Positions 7,163 to 14,029 of a stretch of 37,816 bases of DNA are shown one piece after another. The translations under genes were made by a program, and so were the position numbers. The stretch is from Streptomyces sp. NRRL WC-3742 (GTDB taxonomy: Bacteria; Actinomycetota; Actinomycetes; Streptomycetales; Streptomycetaceae). The stretch lies in contig NZ_JOCF01000098.1 of assembly GCF_000720635.1 (NCBI RefSeq), forward strand, positions 1 through 37,816, in the 5' to 3' direction. Under the pieces are notes generated by a model that made no database searches, was not told where the DNA came from, and saw only the letters and a program-made list of their open reading frames with translations. Positions within the stretch are counted from its first letter, which is position 1. Each line of letters starts with the position of its first letter.

Positions 7163-7204
7163 GCGGGCCGCTCCCGCCGGCCAGGGGGTGGGGGAGCGGC
7201 CCGC
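7163..7204 (-). terminator. Hairpin after ATP-binding protein gene
   Basis: Perfect 13-bp arms GCGGGCCGCTCCC / GGGAGCGGCCCGC with a 16-bp loop, between the HATPase gene stop (7267) and the next gene's start. Probable terminator or attenuator. Confidence 0.55.
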
Positions 7205-7266
7205 GCGGCGTCGGGGGGCACGCCGCAGGAAGACCCGTCCGGCGCGAACACCGGGCGGGCCGGGTC

Positions 7267-7737
7267 TCAGGTCGTGTTGCGGACGGCCAGGCCGAGGTGG
7301 GCCCACGCGATCGTTCCGCCGGACGCGGGGTGGTGGCACCCGGCCGAACCCCCCGCCTCCCGGGCAAGGCGGCGGACGACTGCCAATCCGCGGCCGTTCT
7401 CATGCCACCACTCCGGGCGGTCCGCCCGGGGGTGCCACGTGCCGTAGTCGCGCACGGCCAGGGACAGAACGGCGGCGCTCGCGGACAGGCGGAGCGCGAC
7501 TTCTTTGGTGCCGCTGTGCTGCCAGGCGTTGGCCACGTACTCGGAGACGATCACCAGCGCGGCATCCTCGACGGGGGCCGGCAGGCGCCACATCCGGCCA
7601 ATCAGGCGACCGACGTCGCGGAAGGCGCGGGCGGTCTGCGGCGTCAGCTCGACCATGCAGACCATCTGTCGGCGGTGCCGGGCGGCGTCGGCCATCGGGG
7701 CAGGGACTCTCTCCAACTGGAGCACAGTGGTTGCCAT
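7267..7737 (-). CDS. Anti-sigma-type ATP-binding (HATPase) protein
   Basis: 156 residues; ATG preceded by GGAAGGAGG, an excellent ribosome site. It has the GHKL fold of RsbW/SpoIIAB-like regulators: N box VSEYVANAWQHS (Glu66, Asn70, His74), a G1-like VRDYGTWHP (Asp97) and G2 GRGLAVVRRLA (115-125). The G1 box lacks the usual DxGxG glycines. Such proteins usually sit beside XRE/DUF397 pairs in Streptomyces and are thought to modulate regulators by nucleotide binding or phosphorylation. It is divergent from the XRE-DUF5753 gene across a 250-bp region with two perfect palindromes. Confidence 0.8.
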   Translation of the reverse strand: MATTVLQLERVPAPMADAARHRRQMVCMVELTPQTARAFRDVGRLIGRMWRLPAPVEDAALVIVSEYVANAWQHSGTKEVALRLSASAAVLSLAVRDYGTWHPRADRPEWWHENGRGLAVVRRLAREAGGSAGCHHPASGGTIAWAHLGLAVRNTT

Positions 7738-7792
7738 GTGCCCCTCCTTCCGGTGCCGCAGCTGTGCGACCTGGGGAAACACACCCGGGCAA

Positions 7793-7813
7793 ATGATCAC
7801 CAGAGGTGATCAT
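7793..7813. promoter_or_regulatory. Operator-like palindrome
   Basis: ATGATCACC-AGA-GGTGATCAT: perfect 9-bp arms, 3-bp centre, in the divergent promoter region. Probable regulator binding site for the minus-strand HATPase gene. Confidence 0.55.
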
Positions 7814-7855
7814 CTGGGAGCGTGCGGTGATTGTCCTTTGCAGTATGGCACCGAA

Positions 7856-7872
7856 ATTCCCACTGTGGGAAT
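7856..7872. promoter_or_regulatory. Operator-like palindrome
   Basis: ATTCCCAC-T-GTGGGAAT: perfect 8-bp arms around one base, midway between the HATPase and XRE genes. It is a likely site for the divergently encoded XRE regulator. A near copy overlaps the ribosome site of the gene at 37221-37484. Confidence 0.6.
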
Positions 7873-7993
7873 CTCATGGTGAACATCTCTTGATGGGCAA
7901 TCAGTAGGAGCGAGCATGCCGATGGCCGTAGCCCGGAGGAGAGTTGCCCTGCTCGGACGGAGTGGGGAGACTATGCGCGGCAGAGAGGGTGAG

Positions 7994-8875
7994 ATGACGC
8001 CAACAGGACCGACAACCCGCCGGCGACAGCTCGGCGCGCTGCTGCGGCGGCTCCGTGAGGCATCCGGGGCGACGCTGGAGGAAGCGGGTGCTGCGGCGGA
8101 CACCAGCCGCAGCACCGCACAGCGCTACGAAGGGCCAAGCGGCCCTGTCCGGTGGCCTGTTGTCGACGCCCTCGCCCGCTTCTACGGCGCATCGGAGGCA
8201 GACCGCGCCTTGGCCGTCGAACTGGCGAAGAACGCCAAGGTGCTGGGCTGGTACACCGACGCCGATATCCCCGATGCCCTGCGCACGTTGATCATGCTGG
8301 AGGATGAAAGCTCCGAATTGCACTTCTTCTCCGCCGGCTACGTCCCCGGCCTGGTGCAGACGCGCGCGTACGCGATAGCGGCTCACCGGGCATCCGAACC
8401 GCGCGCCGACGAGAGCGAGTTGGAGCGGATGGTGGACGTGCGCATCCGGCGGCAGTCCATCCTGGAACGGGAGGCTCCGCCGCACGTGTGGATGATCCTC
8501 GATGAGGCGGTGATCCGCCGCCAGGTCGGCGGGCCGGCCGTGATGGCCGAGCAGATGGCCCACCTCGCCGAGTGCGCCCGGAACCCCCGGATCACCGTGC
8601 AGGTGCTCCCCTTCGCACGGGGAGCCAACAGCGCGGAGTGCACCGGATTTGTCATGGTCAGAGGCGCTGACCAGGCCCTTGACGTCGTATACCTGGGTCA
8701 GCTGACCTCCTCCGTCTACCTGGAGAAGCCGGCCGACCTGGAGCGCTACCGAATCGCCTGGGACTACCTCCGGGCGGACGCGCTGAGTACGCCGGACTCA
8801 ACCGAACTGATCGCCGGGGCTGCCGAAGGGTACGCCAAGGCCGCGAAGGAGCAGAGCAAATGCGCACCGAACTGA
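7994..8875 (+). CDS. XRE-family regulator with DUF5753 domain
   Basis: 293 residues from MTPTGPTTRRRQ. In-frame ATGs at 7916 and 7973 also have ribosome-like sequences. I prefer 7994 because GAGAGGGTGAG precedes it and because the family usually has a short N-terminus before the HTH. The N-terminal HTH (about 8-65: LGALLRRLREASGATLEEAGAAADTS is its first half) is followed by a DUF5753 domain (about 100-275) with landmarks SAGYVPGLVQTRAYA, RQSILERE and ITVQVLPFARGA. This is the regulator half of the very common Streptomyces XRE/DUF397 pairs. It overlaps the DUF397 gene by 16 bp. Likely autoregulated through the upstream palindromes. Confidence 0.9.
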   Translation: MTPTGPTTRRRQLGALLRRLREASGATLEEAGAAADTSRSTAQRYEGPSGPVRWPVVDALARFYGASEADRALAVELAKNAKVLGWYTDADIPDALRTLIMLEDESSELHFFSAGYVPGLVQTRAYAIAAHRASEPRADESELERMVDVRIRRQSILEREAPPHVWMILDEAVIRRQVGGPAVMAEQMAHLAECARNPRITVQVLPFARGANSAECTGFVMVRGADQALDVVYLGQLTSSVYLEKPADLERYRIAWDYLRADALSTPDSTELIAGAAEGYAKAAKEQSKCAPN

Positions 8876-9045
8876 CCTGGCGGAAGAGCAGCTACTCCGG
8901 CGGGTCTCAGACAGAGTGCGTCGAAATCGCCGAGGCGGCCGGGGTGTTCGTCCGCGACAGCAAGGACCCCGAGGGACCTAACCTCGCCTTCGACGCCAAC
9001 GCCTGGAACGCCTTCGTGACGTGGGCCGCGTCGCTGGAGGTGTGA
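8860..9045 (+). CDS. DUF397 protein
   Basis: 61 residues, typical DUF397 length, with hallmarks ELTWRKSSYSGG near the N-terminus, CVEIA, VFVRDSKDPEGP and the terminal FDANAWNAFVTW. It is encoded overlapping the end of the XRE-DUF5753 gene, the standard arrangement of this pair. Members have been discussed as toxin-antitoxin-like or developmental/antibiotic regulators; the biochemical activity is unsettled. A perfect hairpin terminator follows. Confidence 0.9.
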   Translation: MRTELTWRKSSYSGGSQTECVEIAEAAGVFVRDSKDPEGPNLAFDANAWNAFVTWAASLEV

Positions 9046-9061
9046 CACGCCGGAACTCGAC

Positions 9062-9083
9062 GGGCCGCCCGGTTGGGCGGCCC
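9062..9083 (+). terminator. Terminator of XRE-DUF397 operon
   Basis: GGGCCGCCC-GGTT-GGGCGGCCC, perfect 9-bp arms followed by GTTGTG, 17 bp past the DUF397 stop. Confidence 0.75.
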
Positions 9084-9102
9084 GTTGTGCTATCCGCAGA
9101 GC

Positions 9103-9726
9103 ATGACCGTTGACGATCCGTCGCCGCCCCCTCCGCCCCTCGCCTACCGTCCGTGGCCTGACGCAGACCCGCACCCGGCACCGGCCTGGGCCGATCCACC
9201 CCGCCGCCGCCGGCCGTGGGGTCTCGCCGTGGCGGCCGCCCTGGTGCTGCTGCTCGTGGCGGGGGGCCTCACCTGGTCGCTGCTGAGCAACGACCCGACC
9301 CCGGCGGCCCGGCACCTCCCGCCGCCCGCGCCGCCGGCCTCCAGCGCCTCCGCGTCGCCGACCGCGCTGCCGTCCACCCCGGCCGCCCCGTCGACAGCAC
9401 CACCACCCGCCGTCCCGCCCTCGGTTCAGGCCACCGCGTCCGAGGCCGTACCCGATGCCGAGGCGCCCGAGACGGACGGGGGAGAGGCCGGGGAGGCCGC
9501 CGTCTCCTCTCAGAAGCCGGCCCGCCCGCGCCGCCCCGCACCACCGCGACCCGCACCGCCGCAGGTCCGCCCGGCACCGCCCGCGACGGACGGTCAGCCG
9601 GCGGCACACCCCGGCGGCCCCCCGGCCCTGGACGTGTGTGCCGCCGGCGAGCAGTACGGCGGCTGGGCTCCGGACAGCACACAGGCCCGGCTGTGCCGCA
9701 ACGCCCTGGGGCACACTCACGGTTAG
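9103..9726 (+). CDS. Proline-rich single-pass membrane protein
   Basis: 207 residues from MTVDDPSPPPPPLAYRPW; the ribosome site is weak (AGAGC). A Pro-rich cytoplasmic segment and RRRRPW stop are followed by one membrane segment (GLAVAAALVLLLVAGGLTW, about 40-58). A long Pro/Ala/Ser/Thr-rich extracellular linker (about 65-175) follows, then a short C-terminal domain with two Cys (DVCAAGEQYGGWAP, ARLCRNAL). This looks like a wall-spanning protein with a small disulphide-bonded head. No family is recognised beyond this common actinobacterial architecture. Its TAG stop is part of the dispersed 16-bp repeat. Confidence 0.6.
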   Translation: MTVDDPSPPPPPLAYRPWPDADPHPAPAWADPPRRRRPWGLAVAAALVLLLVAGGLTWSLLSNDPTPAARHLPPPAPPASSASASPTALPSTPAAPSTAPPPAVPPSVQATASEAVPDAEAPETDGGEAGEAAVSSQKPARPRRPAPPRPAPPQVRPAPPATDGQPAAHPGGPPALDVCAAGEQYGGWAPDSTQARLCRNALGHTHG

Positions 9727-9739
9727 CGTGCACACGCCA
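9724..9739. promoter_or_regulatory. Dispersed 16-bp inverted repeat, site 4
   Basis: TAGCGTGCACACGCCA, one change. The first three bases are the stop codon of the preceding gene. It lies 8 bp from the first 8-bp repeat array. Confidence 0.7.
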
Positions 9740-9747
9740 GAATTCTT

Positions 9748-9787
9748 CCATGACTCCAAGGGACCTGGTGTCCTTGGAACCATGGCG
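9748..9787. repeat. 8-bp repeat array I (five units)
   Basis: Five contiguous octamers in register: CCATGACT, CCAAGGGA, CCTGGTGT, CCTTGGAA, CCATGGCG. Candidate partition-site block downstream of the par operon. Confidence 0.7.
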
Positions 9788-9833
9788 ACACAGACCGGGG
9801 CGGCAGATGCAGGGATTCATGCCCAGATCTGCA

Positions 9834-9873
9834 CCTTGGCACTTTGGGACCTTGACACCTGGGTTCCCTGGCA
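9834..9873. repeat. 8-bp repeat array II (five units)
   Basis: CCTTGGCA, CTTTGGGA, CCTTGACA, CCTGGGTT, CCCTGGCA, contiguous and in register. Confidence 0.7.
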
Positions 9874-10081
9874 CATCCGCTTCGGTGCTGTGCCGACTCC
9901 GCCCCCGCGCCTGACGGGGCGACGCGGGAAGGAGCGCGGCCGTACGGTGCTGCACGTCTGGCCGGGGCCGCTGGCTGGTGCGGCCTAGGTGCCAGGCTCG
10001 CCGCCGGGGCGCCTTCGACGACACCGCCCGCAGTCAGCCGCGTGCTGTGCCGACCGCGCAAGATGCGTGGGTGACGGTATG

Positions 10082-10121
10082 CCAAGGTCCCAAGGGGTTA
10101 TGCGCCCTTGGGACCTTGGCT
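10082..10121. repeat. 8-bp repeat array III with perfect inverted repeat
   Basis: CCAAGGTC, CCAAGGGG, TTATGCGC, CCTTGGGA, CCTTGGCT. Bases 10081-10096 and 10105-10120 are perfect 16-bp inverted arms around an 8-bp centre, so the outer two units on each side face each other. Confidence 0.8.
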
Positions 10122-10159
10122 CTATCAGTTCTGCTGGTAGACGGCACATAAGTGCCCCT

Positions 10160-10199
10160 ACATGGTTCCACGGCTCCTAGGGGGCTTGGCACCTTGGCA
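10160..10199. repeat. 8-bp repeat array IV (five units)
   Basis: ACATGGTT, CCACGGCT, CCTAGGGG, GCTTGGCA, CCTTGGCA. It ends 6 bp before the stop of the coiled-coil gene at the end of the par operon. Confidence 0.7.
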
Positions 10200-10204
10200 C
10201 ATAT

Positions 10205-10753
10205 CTAGCGCCTCTTGCTCCTCGGTGTCCGCTTGGGTTGCACCCGGCCGCGAGTAGATCCCGCCCCCTGCTGTGCCGCCGGTTGCGCTGGCCCGTTGCC
10301 GTCCGCCTCGTGCTGTGCCGACTCGGCCTGCTCGACGGCGCGGTGAAGCTCGGCGAGCTGGCGCCGGAGGTCGTCGACCTCCGCCCGGACGGCCTGGGCC
10401 TCGGCCTCGGCCGTCTCCCGGGCCGCCCGCTCGGCGCCGGCCTGCTCGGTCGCCGTCGCAGCCGCCCGCTGTGCCTGCTCCGCGAGCTGCACCGCCGCCG
10501 TACGTCCGCCGTCCGCTTCGTGCTGTGCCGACTCGGCCTGCTCGACGGCGCGGTGAAGCTCGGCGAGCTGGCGCCGGAGGTCGTCGACCTCCGCCCGGAC
10601 GGCCTCGGCCTGTGCTGCCTGGACGGCGGCGCGGGCGGTGAGGGCCACTCGCATCCGCTCCTCGGCACCGGACAGGCGGGTTGTTAAAGCCTCCGCACGC
10701 TGTGCCGGCAGGTTGGCGGCCAAGGCGATTCCGCGGGTGCTGTGCTGGTCCAT
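10205..10753 (-). CDS. Coiled-coil protein with internal duplication
   Basis: 182 residues; ATG with GAAGGGG upstream. It is almost entirely predicted coiled coil rich in Ala, Glu, Arg and Gln, with a basic C-terminal tail (KRTPRSKRR) that could bind DNA. A 32-residue segment centred on EVDDLRRQLAELHRAVEQAE is present twice (about 50-81 and 120-151), encoded by near-identical 95-bp DNA repeats 210 bp apart. It is the last gene of the minus-strand par operon, adjoining the 8-bp arrays. A structural role in segregation or a link with the neighbouring membrane protein is a guess. Confidence 0.7.
   Translation of the reverse strand: MDQHSTRGIALAANLPAQRAEALTTRLSGAEERMRVALTARAAVQAAQAEAVRAEVDDLRRQLAELHRAVEQAESAQHEADGGRTAAVQLAEQAQRAAATATEQAGAERAARETAEAEAQAVRAEVDDLRRQLAELHRAVEQAESAQHEADGNGPAQPAAQQGAGSTRGRVQPKRTPRSKRR
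10301..10395. repeat. Intragenic direct repeat, copy 1
   Basis: 95 bp, one base different from 10511-10605; encodes the repeated coiled-coil segment. The spacing of 210 bp keeps frame (70 codons). Confidence 0.85.
10511..10605. repeat. Intragenic direct repeat, copy 2
   Basis: Second copy of the 95-bp repeat inside the coiled-coil gene. Confidence 0.85.
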
Positions 10754-10813
10754 CGTTACCCCTTCGGGTCCGGTGGTGCCCCGGGGGCGCGGGCCCCCGG
10801 GGGATGGTGGCTG

Positions 10814-12286
10814 TTAGGCGTTGATCAGTTCCCGTTCGGGCTGCGGCTGCTCGGTCTCGCTGGCGGCCTCGGCCGCGTAGTGGTCCGGACCCCGGAATTC
10901 CGCGACGTACCGGTTAGCCGCCCCCCGGTCGAGGTTGATGCCCAACTGCCGTAGCTCGGTCAGCAGGCCATCCGTGATCGCGTTGGTCTTCCGGCCCTTG
11001 TCGGCGTCCGTCTTCCGGGCGTCGTACAGCAGCTTGATCGCGATCTTCTTGTACTTGGTGGCCTTGATGGCCTGGATGAGTCGAGCTTCGGCGTCGTCCT
11101 CGTCAGGGTCGTCCTGATCGTCGGATTCCTCGTCCTCCTGGTCGCCGTCGACCGGCACACGTGCATTGACGACGGTTCGGTTCGGATGTGCCGCCGCCAC
11201 GCGCTCGGGGTCCGGGTCCGCCGGCTTCTCCTCGTCCAGGCAATCCGTCGGCTCCTCGTCGGCGTCGTGCTCGTCGGCCGGGGGCAGCTCGGCGCGGGGT
11301 GCGGGCACCGCACCGCTGCGGGATGTGCCGATCTGTGCCATCACCTCGCCTTCGACCTCGGCCGCCAGGTCCTCCATGCGCCGGACGCGCTCCGCCAGGT
11401 CGGCCAACGGGCCCTCCGGGGCGCCTTCGTGCAACGGGGACATCTCCTTGGTGACGTCGATCTCCGCCGCGTACCGGCGCATGGCGAGCCTGGTCCGGTA
11501 CTCTTCCCGCCGCTGCGGGTCCGTGGCACAGCCGGCCCGATCCAGGTACGTGGCGATCCGCCGGGCCAGGCGGCGCCCCTTCCAGCCCTTCTGGTCGTCC
11601 TCCTCCAGCCGGTGGTACCGGTCACCGAGGCCCACCGCCTTGGTCAGCGCGCGCTCCTCGGCGATCGTCTGTGCGTCCCGGCCGCGCTGGGCGAGCCCGA
11701 GGCGGGCCATGGCCCGCTCCCGCAGCTCGCGAGCGATCTGGGCGCCCACGGACTGGGAGACGTCTCCGGTGCGGTGACGGAGTTCCAGCCCGAGCGCGAC
11801 GTGGGCGGCGACCGCGCTGCCCACAGCGCCGAACGCGATCCGGCCGAAGGTCCCGACCGTCAGGCCGTGGCCCTCGTGCCAGGCCGGTACGGCGGCGGCA
11901 CCGGCCAGGACCCACACCAGCGTCCCGAAGACGCCGGGGCTGCGGTCGCCGTCCTCGGCGGCCATGCGCTCCCGGGCACCGAGGACGCACATGGCCATCA
12001 GCGCCTCGTAGGTGGCGCAGGTCATCACGCGCTCGAACGTGCCGTCCATGTTGAACCCGTCCTTGGTGAAGCCGTAGGACGTGTTCAGGCTCAGAGAAGT
12101 GCAGCAGACGAACGCGATGATCGCGGAGACGACGCCGGCGGACAGCTTCCGGCGCTCACGAGTGCCGGGGGTCGGCTTCAAGGCGCGCAGGATGGTGACG
12201 GCGAGGACCAGCATCAAAGCCGAGGACGTGGCCAGGGTGATGAGCTGGTGATTGGTGATCCACTGTGTGACCTGCGAGACGTTCAC
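10814..12286 (-). CDS. Multi-pass membrane protein, DUF2637/Spd-like
   Basis: 490 residues; GTG start in a GTGA overlap with the stop of a 25-codon gene, GGAAGG further upstream. Five hydrophobic segments lie in the N-terminal third (about 15-36, 49-68, 86-105, 118-136, 148-167). A helical cytoplasmic region follows, then a very acidic stretch (about 335-410, e.g. EDEESDDQDDPDEDDAE) and a basic helical C-terminus. The topology resembles DUF2637 proteins, which include Streptomyces plasmid spread (Spd) proteins. This is a resemblance in layout, not a firm match. Encoded in the par operon, it could tether the partition complex to the membrane or aid plasmid spread. Confidence 0.6.
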   Translation of the reverse strand: MNVSQVTQWITNHQLITLATSSALMLVLAVTILRALKPTPGTRERRKLSAGVVSAIIAFVCCTSLSLNTSYGFTKDGFNMDGTFERVMTCATYEALMAMCVLGARERMAAEDGDRSPGVFGTLVWVLAGAAAVPAWHEGHGLTVGTFGRIAFGAVGSAVAAHVALGLELRHRTGDVSQSVGAQIARELRERAMARLGLAQRGRDAQTIAEERALTKAVGLGDRYHRLEEDDQKGWKGRRLARRIATYLDRAGCATDPQRREEYRTRLAMRRYAAEIDVTKEMSPLHEGAPEGPLADLAERVRRMEDLAAEVEGEVMAQIGTSRSGAVPAPRAELPPADEHDADEEPTDCLDEEKPADPDPERVAAAHPNRTVVNARVPVDGDQEDEESDDQDDPDEDDAEARLIQAIKATKYKKIAIKLLYDARKTDADKGRKTNAITDGLLTELRQLGINLDRGAANRYVAEFRGPDHYAAEAASETEQPQPERELINA

Positions 12287-12360
12287 CGGGACCGCCTTCC
12301 GGCCATGTTGACGACGGTGGTCGCGGCCGGGTGCCGGCTGGCCTTACCGTTGTGGTGCAT
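12283..12360 (-). CDS. 25-residue peptide gene coupled to membrane protein
   Basis: ATG with AAGGAG nine bases upstream, a strong ribosome site. 25 sense codons (MHHNGKASRHPAATTVVNMA at the start, then GRRSR) end in a TGA that overlaps the next gene's GTG as GTGA. The strong initiation signal plus exact overlap argues for real translation, feeding ribosomes into the membrane-protein gene. The basic, His-containing product has no known relatives that I recognise; it may be a coupling leader only. Confidence 0.6.
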   Translation of the reverse strand: MHHNGKASRHPAATTVVNMAGRRSR

Positions 12361-12428
12361 AGGGGTTATCTCCTTGCGTGAATCGGCCCCGGACGAGTCG
12401 TGGTAGGCGGTCCGGGGCCGCTGTCTGT

Positions 12429-12902
12429 TCAGCGGCGGGTGCTGCGGCGCTCGGTGTTGATCCGCTGGGCGATGCTGTCGATGAGCCCGGCGGCGACCCC
12501 CGGGTGGTTCTGGTACAGGTAGGCCACCAACGCCTCCTCCACCAGCCTCTCCTCGGGCCGGCCCTCCAGGGCCGCGCAGACCTTGAGCGCGGTCTTGAGC
12601 GGGGGGTCGACGCGGGCCCCCAGCTTCGGCCGCTCAGCCGAGGAAAGGGCTCCTTGTCCCCTTTCCCCCTCTGCACCATGCCCCCTTGGTACCCCGTTGC
12701 CCGAGTATCCGTTGGTGTGGGCGGGGTCCCGCCCCGATGTGGGACCTTGTCCCCCTGGGGCCGTGCCGTCTTGGTTCCCCTGGACGGGGTGGCCGTTACT
12801 GGCCTTGGGGGGGCGGGGGGCGCCGGCGGCCGGGTCGAATTCCTCTTCGTCGTCCGGCTGGGGCACCGGAGCGGCGACGGGGCTGGGGCTGGATGCGGCC
12901 AT
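12429..12902 (-). CDS. ParB-like ribbon-helix-helix partition protein
   Basis: 157 residues, ATG with AAGGA upstream, 19 bp after parA. Residues 1-90 are disordered, rich in Pro, Gly and acidic residues. Residues 93-133 look like a ribbon-helix-helix domain: strand LGARVDP, helix PLKTALKVCAAL, turn EGRPEE, helix RLVEEALVAYLY. A short ParA without N-terminal HTH followed by a small RHH protein is the known type Ib partition layout (ParF/ParG, delta/omega), where the RHH protein binds short phased repeats. The 8-bp arrays on both sides fit this. Two further 8-bp arrays lie inside the disordered coding part. Family inferred from fold and context. Confidence 0.7.
   Translation of the reverse strand: MAASSPSPVAAPVPQPDDEEEFDPAAGAPRPPKASNGHPVQGNQDGTAPGGQGPTSGRDPAHTNGYSGNGVPRGHGAEGERGQGALSSAERPKLGARVDPPLKTALKVCAALEGRPEERLVEEALVAYLYQNHPGVAAGLIDSIAQRINTERRSTRR
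12652..12691. repeat. 8-bp repeat array V, inside the parB-like gene
   Basis: CCTTGTCC, CCTTTCCC, CCTCTGCA, CCATGCCC, CCTTGGTA: five contiguous octamers within codons about 71-84, in the disordered region. Confidence 0.5.
12745..12784. repeat. 8-bp repeat array VI, inside the parB-like gene
   Basis: CCTTGTCC, CCCTGGGG, CCGTGCCG, TCTTGGTT, CCCCTGGA; weaker than the intergenic arrays, codons about 40-53. Confidence 0.4.
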
Positions 12903-12921
12903 GGTGTTCGTCCTTCCTTGA

Positions 12922-13755
12922 TCAGTCGTTGAGCGCGCGTTCGGCGATGCCCCGGAAAAGATTGTCGGCCTCTTCGGCCTCCGCCCCGTACTCCCACAGG
13001 GGGCAGTGCGCCCCGGCGGCCTTCCGGATGGCCTCGTTGTCGACCACGTGCGGTTCGTGCACCTTGCCGGTGAAGTGGGGCGCCGCTTCCAGCTCGGCGA
13101 CCCTGGCCCGGCTCTCCTTGCGCGGAACCGCCCCCGCCATGAGGAACTGGTTCACCCACACGCCCGCGAACCGCAGGTCGGGATTGTGGAAACGCTGCAC
13201 CCGGCGGATGGTCTTGTGGGCCTCGTGGGCTCCCTGGACGGACCACGATTCCGGCTTGCACAGGATCTCGACGTCGTCGCTGTCGGTCAGCGCGTTGATC
13301 GTCAGCAGCCCCACCGAGGGCTGACAATCCGTCAACACCAGGTCGAACCCGTCCAGCGCGCCCTGGCTCGCGATCTCCAAGCGGCGCTCACGCGGGGTGC
13401 CGGTGCTGCCGTCCGCCTCCACCGACTGGAGCGTCACGTCCGCCGGGACGATGTAGAGCGCCTTCGGCCACTTCGGACCGGTCCGGCGGATCGCGCTGGC
13501 CAGACCGCCGGCCACGACTTCACCGGTCTTCCGGTCCGGGGTGAGCGCGTCGGCCATGCTGTACTCGCCGGGCTCCACCTCCAGCGCGGTCGACGCGTTG
13601 CCCTGGGGGTCCATCTCCCGGATGAGCACCCTCGCGCCGAAGTGGTGGGCGGCGGCGGCGCCGACGAACATCGCCCACGTGGTCTTCCCGACACCGCCCT
13701 TCTGGTTGGCGTACGCCCTCTTCTTCGTGAGCCGGCGGACCCGTGGCGCTGCCAT
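12922..13755 (-). CDS. parA: ParA-family partition ATPase
   Basis: 277 residues; ATG preceded by AAAGG eight bases upstream (a GTG three codons earlier lies too close to that site). It has the deviant Walker A KGGVGKTT (19-26), Walker A' REMDPQGNAS with Asp49 and Walker B FDLVLTDCQPSVG with Asp143. The short N-terminus without an HTH marks the small (type Ib) plasmid ParA class, which pairs with a small RHH-type centromere protein. It is first in the operon parA, parB-like, 25-codon gene, membrane protein, coiled-coil protein. The upstream region holds two 8-bp repeat arrays and one dispersed 16-bp repeat, presumably the operator and part of the centromere. Confidence 0.93.
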   Translation of the reverse strand: MAAPRVRRLTKKRAYANQKGGVGKTTWAMFVGAAAAHHFGARVLIREMDPQGNASTALEVEPGEYSMADALTPDRKTGEVVAGGLASAIRRTGPKWPKALYIVPADVTLQSVEADGSTGTPRERRLEIASQGALDGFDLVLTDCQPSVGLLTINALTDSDDVEILCKPESWSVQGAHEAHKTIRRVQRFHNPDLRFAGVWVNQFLMAGAVPRKESRARVAELEAAPHFTGKVHEPHVVDNEAIRKAAGAHCPLWEYGAEAEEADNLFRGIAERALND

Positions 13756-13787
13756 GGCTGCCACCTTTCCTCTTTGACCTCACGGCG

Positions 13788-13831
13788 CCTTGCGCCCTTG
13801 GTACCTAGCACCCTAGCGGCACACCTAGCGT
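13788..13831. repeat. 8-bp repeat array VII, upstream of parA
   Basis: CCTTGCGC, CCTTGGTA, CCTAGCAC, CCTAGCGG in register, then CACA, then CCTAGCGT, which is also the left half of dispersed 16-bp repeat site 5. The likely parA operator lies 33 bp from the start codon. Confidence 0.75.
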
Positions 13832-13841
13832 GCACACGCGA
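13826..13841. promoter_or_regulatory. Dispersed 16-bp inverted repeat, site 5
   Basis: TAGCGTGCACACGCGA, one change; fused to the last octamer of the array upstream of parA. Confidence 0.7.
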
Positions 13842-13872
13842 AGTTGGTGCATGTCGAGCCATCAGTATGACA

Positions 13873-13912
13873 CTAAGGAACCTTGGTACCAAGGTTCCTT
13901 GACTCCAAGTCA
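13873..13912. repeat. 8-bp repeat array VIII with 26-bp perfect palindrome
   Basis: CTAAGGAA, CCTTGGTA, CCAAGGTT, CCTTGACT, CCAAGTCA. Bases 13875-13900 form a perfect 26-bp palindrome centred on GGTACC. Confidence 0.8.
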
Positions 13913-14029
13913 GCCGTACTCCACGATGGCAAACAGAAAGAGGGACCGGGGGTGCGACCCCGATCCCTCTCCGTCTGGCCGTCGTGCGCCTGTTGTCCGC
14001 CCGCCGGCCTCGATCCCCCTGGAGGGACC

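Noticed and set aside
9748..10199. CRISPR array
   Set aside because: Repeats are 8 bp and contiguous in 40-bp blocks; there are no 25-40-bp repeats with unique spacers and no cas genes.
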